From Sphingomonas alba (GTDB taxonomy: Bacteria; Pseudomonadota; Alphaproteobacteria; Sphingomonadales; Sphingomonadaceae), in contig NZ_JAMGBD010000001.1 in the NCBI RefSeq assembly GCF_023516555.1, forward strand, positions 620,001 through 684,000: a stretch of DNA of 64,000 bases. The letters are read 5' to 3'. The number at the start of each line of letters is the position of its first letter. The stretch's first letter is position 1. The notes below the pieces were generated by a model. That model was given only the letters and a program-made list of their open reading frames with translations, did not search any database and was not told where the DNA came from. Below, piece after piece: positions 42,668-50,944 of this stretch. The translations under genes and the position numbers were made by a program.

Positions 42668-43615
42668 ATGGATGAAATCGACCACGAACCAGAAAGCAAC
42701 CTTGCCCTCGCCACGACGCTCGAGGACAGCTTCTTCGAAACCCGTCGCTTCCGCAACGATGGCTGGGACGGTCCGACCAAGGCGCTCTTCTGCCGGACGC
42801 TGGCCGAGACCGGCATCGTCCGCGATGCCTGCCGAGCGTGCAATATGTCGGCCAAGTCGGCCTATGCCTTGCGCCACCGCGATCCATTGTTCGCCCGCGC
42901 CTGGGAAGCCGCTTTGTCCATGGCCCGCGAGCGTCTCGCCGACGAATTGCTTGCCCGGTCGCTGAAGGGCAGCGCCGAGCAGATCGTCCGCGACGGCTGC
43001 ATCTGGGGCGAACGCCACCATTTCGACAACAAGCTCGCCTTCTCCATCCTCCGCCGCCTCGACCGCCGCGCCGAGCTTGGTTCGACCTTCAAGACCCCGG
43101 CCGCCTGGGAGATGCCGGCGACGCCGCCTGCCCTGACCGGCGAGTGGCAACTCGTGCTCGACGCCATGAGCGAAGACCGCATCGCCGACGCCGAGCGGCT
43201 GCTCACCCCGAAGCCCAAAGGTAACGGGGGTAACGACCCCCCGTTTTCGTTGGATTCCGAAGAGGAAAACGAGGGTGACAGCGAGCCCGAAGCCCCGCAG
43301 CGCGTGTGGCGTGATTGGGAGGACGAGTGGCGCACCGACTTCCCTGCCCCCGCCGGTTTCGACGGCGACGAATGGGGATCCTGGGATGACGAGGAAGGCT
43401 ATTCCCGCACCCTCACCCAAGACGAACGCGCCGCCCTAGCCGCCGCCGGCATGATCCGCATCGAAGAAACGATCGAGATCAGCATCGAAGAAGACGAAGC
43501 CGCAAGAGACGCCTTCTTCGCCGCCCTCCGCACCGTCACCCCGGCCAACGAGCCGGGGTCCGCCTGCCTTCAACCGCAACAAGGAAAGGCAGATGCCGGA
43601 TCGAGTCCGGCATGA
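42668..43615 (+). CDS. unknown acidic protein with HTH-like N-terminus
   Basis: A 315-residue protein. The N-terminal ~140 residues look like a helix-turn-helix/terminase-small-subunit-like region (ETGIVRDACRACNMSAKSAYA, HRDPLFARAWEAAL, ELLARSLKGSAEQI). The rest is acidic and low-complexity (SEEENEGDSEPEAPQR, SIEEDEA). The last ~28 residues, including the stop, lie in a palindromic repeat (43531-43620), so the natural end has been replaced. No phage genes are nearby. Function unknown; DNA binding is only suggested. Confidence 0.7.
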   Translation: MDEIDHEPESNLALATTLEDSFFETRRFRNDGWDGPTKALFCRTLAETGIVRDACRACNMSAKSAYALRHRDPLFARAWEAALSMARERLADELLARSLKGSAEQIVRDGCIWGERHHFDNKLAFSILRRLDRRAELGSTFKTPAAWEMPATPPALTGEWQLVLDAMSEDRIADAERLLTPKPKGNGGNDPPFSLDSEEENEGDSEPEAPQRVWRDWEDEWRTDFPAPAGFDGDEWGSWDDEEGYSRTLTQDERAALAAAGMIRIEETIEISIEEDEAARDAFFAALRTVTPANEPGSACLQPQQGKADAGSSPA

Positions 43616-43620
43616 CGGTG
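43531..43620 (+). repeat. 90-base palindromic element ending the unknown gene
   Basis: Bounded by CACCGTCA (43531) and its exact inverse TGACGGTG (43613-43620). Inside are two perfect hairpins: ACCCCGGC/GCCGGGGT (43538-43559) and ATGCCGGA-tcgag-TCCGGCAT (43593-43613). It supplies the stop codon of the preceding gene. It is MITE- or RUP-like; no transposase is near. Confidence 0.75.
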
Positions 43621-43653
43621 CAAAAGAGCATTTGAGCCGCTAAAGCGCCCGGC

Positions 43654-45069
43654 ATGACCGACTTCTCCGCCCTCATCGCACCCGACCGTGGCGGTCCGGC
43701 GCATGGCATTCACCTTGTCGACAAGGACAGCTTCGCCGGCTGGCTCAAGGGTCAGCCCGCCGCCCGCCGTGCCCTGCTCGCCGCCCAAAGGTTTGAGGGC
43801 AAGACCGCCTACCAGTTCGCCATCCTGCCTGGCGACAGCGCCGATCGCTTCGATGTCGTCAGCACGGTCAAGAATGCGGCGTCCCTCTCGCCCTGGTGCC
43901 TGGCAAAGCTCGCAGAAGCGCTCCCCGAAGGCACGTACCGGCTGGCGGAAGGCGATCCGGGCATCGCCGCATTCGGCTGGCTGGTCGGCCAGCACCGCTT
44001 CACCCGCTACAAGAAGCCCAAGGACCCCACGGGACCTCGCCTGCTGCTCACGAAGGACCCCGCGGGCGTCGATGAAACGGTTCGACTCGCTGAAGCTACC
44101 GCCCTCGTCCGCGATCTCGTCGACACCGGCCCCGCCGACATGGGCCCGGCCGAACTCGAAGCCACCGCCCGCGACCTCGCCAAGGAGTTTGGCGCCAACA
44201 TCGACGTGACCTCCGGCGACAAGCTCACCAAGGGCTATCCAATGATCGCCGCGGTCGGCGGCGGCGCCAGCGAGGCTCGCGCGCCCCGCCTGATCGAGCT
44301 GCGCTGGGGCAATCCCAAGCATCCGAAGCTCGCCGTCATTGGCAAGGGCGTCTGCTTTGACAGCGGCGGGCTCGACATCAAGTCGGCCGGCGGCATGCGG
44401 CTGATGAAGAAGGACATGGGCGGTGCCGCCCATGCGCTGGCGCTCGGCCGCCTGATCATGGGCGCGAAATTGCCGGTGCGGCTACACCTCCTCGTCGCGG
44501 CGGTAGAGAATGCGGTCTCCGCCGGCTCCTACCGGCCCGGCGATGTCCTCGTGTCGCGCAACGGCCTGACCGTCGAGGTCGACAATACCGACGCCGAAGG
44601 CCGCCTCGTGCTTGGCGACGCCATCACCAGGGCCGCCGAGGAGGAGCCTGAACTCATTCTCGACTTCGCGACACTGACCGGCGCCGCCCGCGTCGCGCTC
44701 GGTCCCGACCTGCCCGCCATGTTCGCCAATGACGAGGCGCTGGCCGCCGATTATCTCGCCGCCTCCGCCGAAGTTACTGATCCGGTCTGGCGCATGCCCC
44801 TCTGGGATCAATACGACGACATGCTGAAAAGCGACGTCGCCGAACTCGCCAATGCTTCGGACTCGCCGATGGCCGGCGCGGTCACGGCCGCGCTCTTCCT
44901 GCGTCGCTTCATTCCCGAGGGCACGCCCTGGGCGCATCTCGATACATTTGCCTGGATGCCGGCGGCCAAACCGGGTCGTCCCAAGGGTGGTGAGGCGCTT
45001 GGCCTGCGGGCCGCCTTTGCGCTCCTCGAGTCCCGTTATGGGAGCCGGAATGTGCAGAATGCGGGCTAA
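43654..45069 (+). CDS. M17 leucyl aminopeptidase-family protein
   Basis: A 471-residue cytosolic zinc/manganese aminopeptidase. Metal and catalytic motifs are complete: GKGVCFDSGGLDIKSAGGM (~229), the following MKKDMGGAA, and NTDAEGRLVLGDA (~310). It removes N-terminal residues in peptide turnover. The N-terminal domain (~1-160) is shorter and more divergent than in classical PepA, placing it in the PepB-like subgroup. Next to the MarR gene, which is 95 bases downstream. Confidence 0.94.
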   Translation: MTDFSALIAPDRGGPAHGIHLVDKDSFAGWLKGQPAARRALLAAQRFEGKTAYQFAILPGDSADRFDVVSTVKNAASLSPWCLAKLAEALPEGTYRLAEGDPGIAAFGWLVGQHRFTRYKKPKDPTGPRLLLTKDPAGVDETVRLAEATALVRDLVDTGPADMGPAELEATARDLAKEFGANIDVTSGDKLTKGYPMIAAVGGGASEARAPRLIELRWGNPKHPKLAVIGKGVCFDSGGLDIKSAGGMRLMKKDMGGAAHALALGRLIMGAKLPVRLHLLVAAVENAVSAGSYRPGDVLVSRNGLTVEVDNTDAEGRLVLGDAITRAAEEEPELILDFATLTGAARVALGPDLPAMFANDEALAADYLAASAEVTDPVWRMPLWDQYDDMLKSDVAELANASDSPMAGAVTAALFLRRFIPEGTPWAHLDTFAWMPAAKPGRPKGGEALGLRAAFALLESRYGSRNVQNAG

Positions 45070-45164
45070 TCTCGCTGAATCCGGCCATTTTTTCGGTTTG
45101 ACGACGCAACAAAAGGGTCCCTCTCCCGTTACCCCTCCAAGCACGATCCGTGGAGGAAGACCCA

Positions 45165-45566
45165 ATGGACGACAGCTCGCTTTCCATGTGGATGCGCGCG
45201 CTGATCGGTTATGTGCGGTCGGGGGAACCCGATCTTACCAACCGTCAGATGGCGTTGTTGATGCTGGTGTATCTGACCCCCGGCCCGCATACGGTCCGCG
45301 GCATTGCCAAAGTGCTTGGCGTGTCGAAGCCCGTAGTCACGCGTGCCTTGAACACTCTCGGTGGCCTCGGCTATCTCAGGCGCGAACGAGACCAGGACGA
45401 CCGGCGCAATATCTTCGTCGTTCGGACGCACGAGGGGGCCGAGTTTCTTGAAGGGTTCAAGCGCAATCTCCGCGCAGGCGAAGAAGGCGGCAGCGGGCAG
45501 CGCTCGGCCTTCGGCCAAGGCGGGCAGCAAGAGCGGCCACGCGAGCCGGCGTACGCCGTCCGCTGA
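45165..45566 (+). CDS. MarR-family transcriptional regulator
   Basis: A 133-residue winged-helix protein; the DNA-binding core is QMALLMLVYLTPGPHTVRGIAKVLGVSKPVVTRAL followed by the wing YLRRERDQDDRRNIFV (read in parts). I start at the ATG 45165 because GGAGGA lies seven bases before it; an upstream in-frame GTG would read through that site. The last ~30 residues are Gly/Gln-rich and unlike a MarR C-terminus; the overlapping +1 frame gives a more natural continuation into the SH3 protein. Frame shift or overlapping genes are both possible. Confidence 0.85.
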   Translation: MDDSSLSMWMRALIGYVRSGEPDLTNRQMALLMLVYLTPGPHTVRGIAKVLGVSKPVVTRALNTLGGLGYLRRERDQDDRRNIFVVRTHEGAEFLEGFKRNLRAGEEGGSGQRSAFGQGGQQERPREPAYAVR

Positions 45567-45873
45567 GGGCGGCTACCCGCTGGCCGGTGTCTCGAATCCG
45601 CCGGACCCTGATTACTACGCCTACCGGCAGGACCTGGCCGACGTCGCGCTCGCCGGTCAGGTGATTGCCTCGCATTATGCCGAGCCGCTGCTGCGCCACC
45701 TCGTCGCCGCCGCGCCATTGCGCCGTGCCGCCAGTGACGAGTCGGAAGAAATCGCCACCCTTGGGGCCGGCGATGAGATGCTGTTCCTGGATGATACCCG
45801 GGGGTGGGCCTGGGGCTACGCCGGAACCGAACGCCGCGTCGGCTATGTCAAGGCGGAGGCCTTGGGGCTTTAG
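45448..45873 (+). CDS. SH3-domain protein overlapping the MarR gene
   Basis: The conserved part is PDYYAYRQDLADVALAG, HYAEPLLRHLVAAAPLR, then EMLFLDDTRGWAWGYAGTERRVGYVKAEALGL, the bacterial SH3 domain found at the start of NlpC/P60 (C40) peptidases. No peptidase domain follows; the frame stops just before mltG. There is no ATG: the earliest sensible start in-frame is TTG at 45448, inside the MarR gene and without a clear ribosome site. The first ~45 residues are Ala/Lys/Ser-rich. It may be a separate peptide or the C-terminal half of a MarR-SH3 fusion. Confidence 0.55.
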   Translation: MKGSSAISAQAKKAAAGSARPSAKAGSKSGHASRRTPSAEGGYPLAGVSNPPDPDYYAYRQDLADVALAGQVIASHYAEPLLRHLVAAAPLRRAASDESEEIATLGAGDEMLFLDDTRGWAWGYAGTERRVGYVKAEALGL

Positions 45874-46839
45874 CTAGATGCCGCGAGCCGCGCGGATGGC
45901 GCGCCACTTCGCGACATTGGCATTATGCTCGGCCAGCGTCTCGGCGAACACATGGCCGCCGGTGCCGTCGGCGACGAAATAGATCGCCTTGGTGGGCGCT
46001 GGATCGAGCACGGCGGCGATGCTTTCCTTGCCCGGATTGGCGATCGGCCCTTCCGGCAAGCCGGCGCGCTTGTAGGTGTTGTACCCGGTGTCGGCGTTGA
46101 GCTCGGAGCGAAGGATCTTGCGACCGAGCGGCTTCCCCTTGGTGATGGGGTAAATCACCGTCGGGTCGGCATCCAGCTTCATGCCGATGCGAAGGCGATT
46201 GCAATAGACGCCGGCGACCATCCGCCGCTCGGAGGCCTTGCCGGTTTCCTTCTCGACGATGGAGGCAAGCGTAATGGCTTCCTCCTTGGTTGAGATCGGG
46301 CAGCTTCCCGCCTTCCGCCGGGACCAGGCGGCGTCGAGCTCTTTGGTCATCGCCGCCTGCATGCGGTCGATCACCTGATCACGGCTTTCACCCTGCTGCC
46401 AGGCATAGCTGCTCGGCAGGACGGAGCCTTCTGCCGGCAACGGAGCGGCGCCGGTCAGTTGAGGAATGGCCTCGACCTTTTCCATGACGAGGATGGACGG
46501 CAACCCTTCGGGGATGGTCACCATCCGGGCCACCGGCTTGCCGTGTTGCAAGATGTCCAAAACCTTGTCCGGGCTGGCATGGGCCGGAATTTCGAACTCC
46601 CCGGCCTGGATAGGGTCACCCTCTCCGAGCAGGCGAGCGAGATAGTAGAATTTCCACCGCGGTCCGCTAATCGCGCCGGCGTACCACAGGTAGTCGGTAG
46701 CGCTCGCTAGCCGGGCGCCTTCAGGAATGACGACGTTCGTATTCTGCTTCAGTGGCCCCGGCCCCCACCAGGACCAGCCCACCAGCGCCATCAGCGCGAA
46801 CGCCAGGACGGCGCCTATGCGCTGCAGCTTTTTCTTCAC
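45874..46839 (-). CDS. mltG: endolytic peptidoglycan transglycosylase
   Basis: YceG-family enzyme that cuts nascent glycan strands at the inner membrane. One N-terminal helix (~5-25), then the catalytic domain with Glu in LASIVEKETGKASE and the nearby MVAGVYCNRL and DADPTVIYPI blocks. 321 residues, full length. Starts with GTG overlapping the fabF stop (GTGA). The acpP-fabF-mltG order is usual in proteobacteria. Confidence 0.95.
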   Translation of the reverse strand: MKKKLQRIGAVLAFALMALVGWSWWGPGPLKQNTNVVIPEGARLASATDYLWYAGAISGPRWKFYYLARLLGEGDPIQAGEFEIPAHASPDKVLDILQHGKPVARMVTIPEGLPSILVMEKVEAIPQLTGAAPLPAEGSVLPSSYAWQQGESRDQVIDRMQAAMTKELDAAWSRRKAGSCPISTKEEAITLASIVEKETGKASERRMVAGVYCNRLRIGMKLDADPTVIYPITKGKPLGRKILRSELNADTGYNTYKRAGLPEGPIANPGKESIAAVLDPAPTKAIYFVADGTGGHVFAETLAEHNANVAKWRAIRAARGI

Positions 46840-48092
46840 ACGGCCTTCACGATCAGCGAGGCGTTGGTACCTCCAAAGCCGAACGAGTTGTTAAGCGCCG
46901 CCCGTACCGGCCGCTTCTTGGCCTTGTGCGGAACCAGGTCCACGCCCTCGGTGCCCTCGTCAGGATCGTCGAGATTGAGGGTAGGTGGCACGATCTGGTC
47001 GCGGATCGCCAGGATGCAGAAGATCGTCTCTACCGCGCCGGCACCGCCGAGCAGATGTCCAATCGCGGACTTTGTGCTGCTCATAGATGCCCCGCCCAGG
47101 TCGCTGCCAAGCACCCTTTTGACGGCGGCAAGCTCGATGGTGTCAGCCATCGTCGAGGTACCATGGGCATTCACATAGTCGATGTCTTCAGGCTTCATGC
47201 CCGCCTTGCGCAGCGCCATGCGCATCGCCAACTCCGCGCCCTTACCCTCGGGATGCGGCGCGGTGACGTGATAGGCATCGCCTGACAGCCCGTAGCCGAC
47301 AACCTCGGCGTAGATCTTCGCTCCGCGCGCCTTGGCGTGCTCATATTCCTCAAGGACCACCACGCCGGCGCCCTCGCCCATGACGAAACCATCGCGATTC
47401 TTGTCATAGGGACGGCTGGCCTGCTCGGGCCGATCGTTGAAGCTCATGTTAAGCGCCTTGGCCTGAGCGAATCCCGCGACACCGAGCGGATTGATCGTGG
47501 ATTCCGCGCCGCCGGCGAGCATCACGTCGGCATCGCCGTCCTTGATCATCCGCGCCGCGTCGCCGATCGAGTGCGCGCCGGTCGAACAGGCGGTGACGAC
47601 CGAGTGGTTCGGGCCCATCAGCCCGTATTTGATCGAGACCTGGCCGCTGGTCAGGTTGATCAGCCGGCCGTGCACGAAATGTGGGCTGACCCGGCCGGGA
47701 CCTTTTTCCGAAAGCACCAAGGACTCGCTCTCGATCCCTGGAAGCCCGCCGATCCCCGAACCGATCGAAACCCCGGTCCGCTGCTTTAGGTCATCGTCCA
47801 TTTCCACAAGGCCGGCGTCTTCGAGCGCCTGTCCCGCGGCATCGATGGCATAGACGATGAAGGGATCGACCTGGCGCTGGACCTTGAAATCGACGCGCTT
47901 GTCCGGATCGAAGCCCCATGGATGATCCTTGGGCTTCACTTCGCCAGCGATCTTGGCCTTCTGGTCAGTCACGTCGAACCGGGTCAGGGCCGCAATGCCG
48001 CTCTTGCCCTCGATCAGGTTCTGCCAGGTCGTCTCGACGTCGCCGCCCAACGGCGTGACGAGACCCAGTCCGGTGACCACAACACGGCGCAT
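46836..48092 (-). CDS. fabF: 3-oxoacyl-ACP synthase II
   Basis: Elongating condensing enzyme of type II fatty-acid synthesis. 418 residues with the Cys-His-His triad: C169 in VVTACSTGAHSIG, H310 in NAHGTSTMADT and H346 in AIGHLLGGAGAVE. Downstream of acpP on the same strand, with a hairpin terminator/attenuator between them, and overlapping mltG. Confidence 0.98.
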   Translation of the reverse strand: MRRVVVTGLGLVTPLGGDVETTWQNLIEGKSGIAALTRFDVTDQKAKIAGEVKPKDHPWGFDPDKRVDFKVQRQVDPFIVYAIDAAGQALEDAGLVEMDDDLKQRTGVSIGSGIGGLPGIESESLVLSEKGPGRVSPHFVHGRLINLTSGQVSIKYGLMGPNHSVVTACSTGAHSIGDAARMIKDGDADVMLAGGAESTINPLGVAGFAQAKALNMSFNDRPEQASRPYDKNRDGFVMGEGAGVVVLEEYEHAKARGAKIYAEVVGYGLSGDAYHVTAPHPEGKGAELAMRMALRKAGMKPEDIDYVNAHGTSTMADTIELAAVKRVLGSDLGGASMSSTKSAIGHLLGGAGAVETIFCILAIRDQIVPPTLNLDDPDEGTEGVDLVPHKAKKRPVRAALNNSFGFGGTNASLIVKAV

Positions 48093-48110
48093 CGCTTACT
48101 CCATCCCGTT

Positions 48111-48147
48111 CAAAAGCAAACGGCCTCCCGCGATACGGGAAGCCGTT
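48111..48147 (-). terminator. attenuator-like hairpin between acpP and fabF
   Basis: Minus-strand AACGGCTTCCCG-tatcg-CGGGAGGCCGTT is a 12-bp stem with one G-T pair, followed by TGCTTTTG. It would end most acpP transcripts and let some continue into fabF. Confidence 0.65.
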
Positions 48148-48194
48148 CGTGCCGCCTCAACTGGCGTCATGCAAGGCGGCCAAATCGGCTCCGA

Positions 48195-48431
48195 TCAGCC
48201 CTTGTTCTGGTCGATATAGTCGATCGCATCCTTGACGGTCGTGATCTTCTCGGCCGCGTCATCGGGGATCTCGACACCGAATTCCTCTTCGAACGCCATC
48301 ACCAGCTCGACGATGTCGAGGCTGTCGGCACCCAGATCGTCGATGAAGCTCGCTCCTTCGGTGACCTTGTCGGCATCAACACCGAGATGTTCGACGACGA
48401 TCTTCTTCACACGATCGGCGGTCTCGCTCAT
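48195..48431 (-). CDS. acpP: acyl carrier protein
   Basis: 78-residue acidic carrier of growing acyl chains. The phosphopantetheine serine is S37 in [10 protein letters not shown]. First gene before fabF. The gap to the next plus-strand gene is 81 bases. Confidence 0.98.
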   Translation of the reverse strand: MSETADRVKKIVVEHLGVDADKVTEGASFIDDLGADSLDIVELVMAFEEEFGVEIPDDAAEKITTVKDAIDYIDQNKG

Positions 48432-48512
48432 GAGGACTTTCCTTCCTGTTGTTCTTTGAAATTTGCCCTAGCGAGCGCCGATGCCGCCCGCAAGCATGTT
48501 AAGGCAGTTCCG

Positions 48513-48962
48513 ATGAAGCAGTCGCGCCCGCTCACCGAAGGAGAAATCGACCTTGCCCGCTCGGTATTCGGAGAGAGCATCGACTATTCCAGAGTGCGGA
48601 TCATCCGGGGCAAATGGTGGCCATTCCAGCCGCGCGGGATCGTCATGGCGCCTACGGGCAACGTGCATTTTCATCCCGATGATCAGCGCTGGTCAGAGGA
48701 TTTTTCGAAAACACCGCTCGAACTCCAGGGGTTGCTGATCCACGAGCTTACCCACGTTTGGCAGAGCCAGACCAAGGGGCGCTTTTACCTGCCGATGATG
48801 AGGCATCCTTTCTGTCGCTATTCCTACGACCTCATTCCTGGCCGAACCTTCGACCGCTACGGCCTTGAGCAACAAGCGGAAATCGTTCGACATGCCTTTC
48901 TCGACAAGCATGGCATCCGCCTCGCCGCCGTCCCCGATCAGGGGCTCCTGCCATTCGCTTGA
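48513..48962 (+). CDS. 'vgr-related' HExxH protein
   Basis: A 149-residue protein with a zinc-peptidase-like HELTHVWQ (H77, E78, H81). After it come PMMRHPFCRYSYDLIPG and a YGLEQQAEIVRHAF helix. Sphingomonad genomes often label this family 'vgr related', but it has no VgrG spike features and no secretion genes are near. A third zinc ligand could be in EQQAEIV. It resembles the DUF4157/eCIS-core group. AAGG precedes the ATG. Function unknown. Confidence 0.7.
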   Translation: MKQSRPLTEGEIDLARSVFGESIDYSRVRIIRGKWWPFQPRGIVMAPTGNVHFHPDDQRWSEDFSKTPLELQGLLIHELTHVWQSQTKGRFYLPMMRHPFCRYSYDLIPGRTFDRYGLEQQAEIVRHAFLDKHGIRLAAVPDQGLLPFA

Positions 48963-49229
48963 GCGCCTACATTCAACGAATCGACGAATGGCCAAGGGCT
49001 TTGCGACCAAGTTTGTGCTAACAATGCCGTAACGAATCGCCGGGGCTGTGCTTGGGCGACGAGTTGGCGGCATCCGCTGCCCTCTCGCGAGCGCCATGGC
49101 CCCGCAGAATCGGCCTCACCCTCCGTAAGGCGTTCGGACGGTGAGATCGACGGGGGGCGGTGCGCAGTCCAAGCCGCTCCCCGATAGTTTCAGCGCCGCT
49201 TGCTCCACCGGAGCGGGCGGCGCTGCTAC

Positions 49230-50411
49230 ATGGGCACGATGAAGCCCGTGATTGCTCCCCAATCGAAAGCCCGTGTCGCCGTCGTCGGCGCCGGCGTGTT
49301 CGGCGCCTGGACCGCTGAATATCTCCGTCGTGCCGGCCATCAGGTAACATTGTTAGATGCCAGTGGGCCTGCCCATCCTAAGGCCTCTTCGGGCGGCGAA
49401 TCGCGCATGACGCGCGCCGCGTATGGCAAGGACGCGATCTACTCGCGAATGGCTCGGGACAGTCTCGCCGAGTGGAAATCGCTCGGTGAGCGCTTGAGCC
49501 TGACAATATTCCAGCCGCTCGGAGTCCTCTTCTTCACGACCACGCCCGACGATTTCTTCGCCCAGAGCCTGAGCGCAAGCCGCGACCTCGGGCTGCCAAT
49601 CGTGGAAATGGACCCCAAGCAGCTACAGGCGCGCTTCCCGATGATCGACTTCCGCGGCGTCGAACTCGGGCTGTACGAGCCGCATTTCGGGGCGCTGATG
49701 GCGAGGCGCGCCGTCCAGGCGCTAGTCGCCGAATTCGTGGCTCAGGGCGGCGAATATCAGCAGCTGGAGGTTCGGGTCCCGAGCTCTCAGGGTGCATTAG
49801 CCTCAATTCGCCTCTCGGACGGGTCGCAGCTGGAAGCGGATGCCTTCGTCATCGCCGCCGGCCCGTGGTTAGGAAAAATGTTTCCAGAATTGCTGGGGGG
49901 CCGCATCGTCCCGACCCGGCAGGAAATCTTCTATTTCGCACCTCCTGCGGGCGAAACCTGCTTCGCGTCGCCACACCTGCCTGGCTGGGCCGAGTTCAGT
50001 GACGGCGATTTCCATTATGGCTTTCCGGCGCTCGAAAACGGCGGCGTCAAATTCGCCCATCATTGCGACGGCGCGATCGTCGATCCGGACACTCAGCGCC
50101 GGGAACATACGAAGGCAGCACTCGATGAAATCATCGCCTACCGCGACCGACGCTTCCCGTTACTTCGTGACGCGCCGCTGATCGCCGCCGAGGTCTGCCA
50201 ATATGAGAACAGCTCCAACGGCGATTTCCTGATCGACTTCCACCCCAATATGCCAAACGTCCTGATTGTCGGCGGTGGCTCGGGGCACGGATTCAAGCAT
50301 GGTCCGGAAGTCGGTCGCTATGCTGCCGAGCTGCTTTCCGGACAGGCACAAGTCGAGCCTCGCTTCAGCCTAGCCAGCAAGAGCGCCGCGCAACATCGGG
50401 AAGTTCATTAA
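49230..50411 (+). CDS. FAD-dependent amine oxidase, sarcosine-oxidase-like
   Basis: A ~393-residue DAO-family flavoprotein. The dinucleotide motif is VAVVGAGVFGAWTAEYL, followed by GGESRMTR and a C-terminal GGGSGHGFKHGPEVGRYAAELL. The Cys in AEVCQYENSSNGDFLIDFHP (~residue 322) matches the covalent-FAD Cys of monomeric sarcosine oxidase and N-methyltryptophan oxidase. It would oxidise a secondary amine. A second ATG lies nine bases after the one chosen. No pathway neighbour shows the substrate. The 267-base gap before it holds no gene I can see. Confidence 0.87.
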   Translation: MGTMKPVIAPQSKARVAVVGAGVFGAWTAEYLRRAGHQVTLLDASGPAHPKASSGGESRMTRAAYGKDAIYSRMARDSLAEWKSLGERLSLTIFQPLGVLFFTTTPDDFFAQSLSASRDLGLPIVEMDPKQLQARFPMIDFRGVELGLYEPHFGALMARRAVQALVAEFVAQGGEYQQLEVRVPSSQGALASIRLSDGSQLEADAFVIAAGPWLGKMFPELLGGRIVPTRQEIFYFAPPAGETCFASPHLPGWAEFSDGDFHYGFPALENGGVKFAHHCDGAIVDPDTQRREHTKAALDEIIAYRDRRFPLLRDAPLIAAEVCQYENSSNGDFLIDFHPNMPNVLIVGGGSGHGFKHGPEVGRYAAELLSGQAQVEPRFSLASKSAAQHREVH

Positions 50412-50482
50412 CCTAAGTCAGAAAGCAGCCCTGGTCTTAGCGGAATATTTACCGGAATCGGCGCAAACCTGTCCTTCCGCGG

Positions 50483-50941
50483 ATGTTTGGCGGTGGCATG
50501 GGGCCTCGAGGAAACGTGAACGCATCAATGGACGAGAGCACCAACACTCAGAACCGGCGCTCACGGCGCTCGAACGTGTTGATGGCGGCGGCCATCGAGA
50601 CGGAGAACGGGCTCGCCAACGTCATGTTGCGTAACCTGTCTGCGGACGGCGCGCTCATCGAGGGCGACGGAATCCCCTACCAAGGCGCACCCGTGGTCTT
50701 CCGTAAGAAGGACCTCGTCATTTCCGGTCACATCGCTTGGGTAAACGAGCGTCGTGCCGGCATTGCCTTTGATGCCAAGTTGGAGCCGGAGACGGTCATG
50801 CGCCACATCCCGGCGCCGCGTCACCGCATCGAGCAACAATTCAAGCGCCCGGGCCTGACATCCCAGCACCTGACTGCCGAAGAGCGCCGCTGGTGCGAAA
50901 CGTTCATCTGGGACGGCCCGTTGCCGTCATACCAGAGCTAA
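50483..50941 (+). CDS. PilZ-domain protein with C-terminal extension
   Basis: A 152-residue (or shorter) protein: a PilZ-type beta-barrel starting RRSRRSNVLMAAAI with RNLSADGALIEG as the second motif, then a helical end (HLTAEERRWCETF). The start is unclear: ATG 50483 (taken here), GTG 50516 or ATG 50528, none with an ideal ribosome site. The second PilZ gene in the window. May respond to c-di-GMP, but the first R-motif is weaker than in canonical binders. Confidence 0.72.
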   Translation: MFGGGMGPRGNVNASMDESTNTQNRRSRRSNVLMAAAIETENGLANVMLRNLSADGALIEGDGIPYQGAPVVFRKKDLVISGHIAWVNERRAGIAFDAKLEPETVMRHIPAPRHRIEQQFKRPGLTSQHLTAEERRWCETFIWDGPLPSYQS

Positions 50942-50944
50942 AGC

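Noticed and set aside
42668-43615. Phage terminase small subunit
   Set aside because: There is a faint resemblance at the N-terminus, but no other phage gene, cos/pac or integrase is near and the C-terminal half is unlike terminases.
48513-48962. Type VI secretion VgrG component
   Set aside because: The 'vgr' label is only a naming habit; the protein is 149 aa, lacks spike repeats, and no T6SS genes are present.
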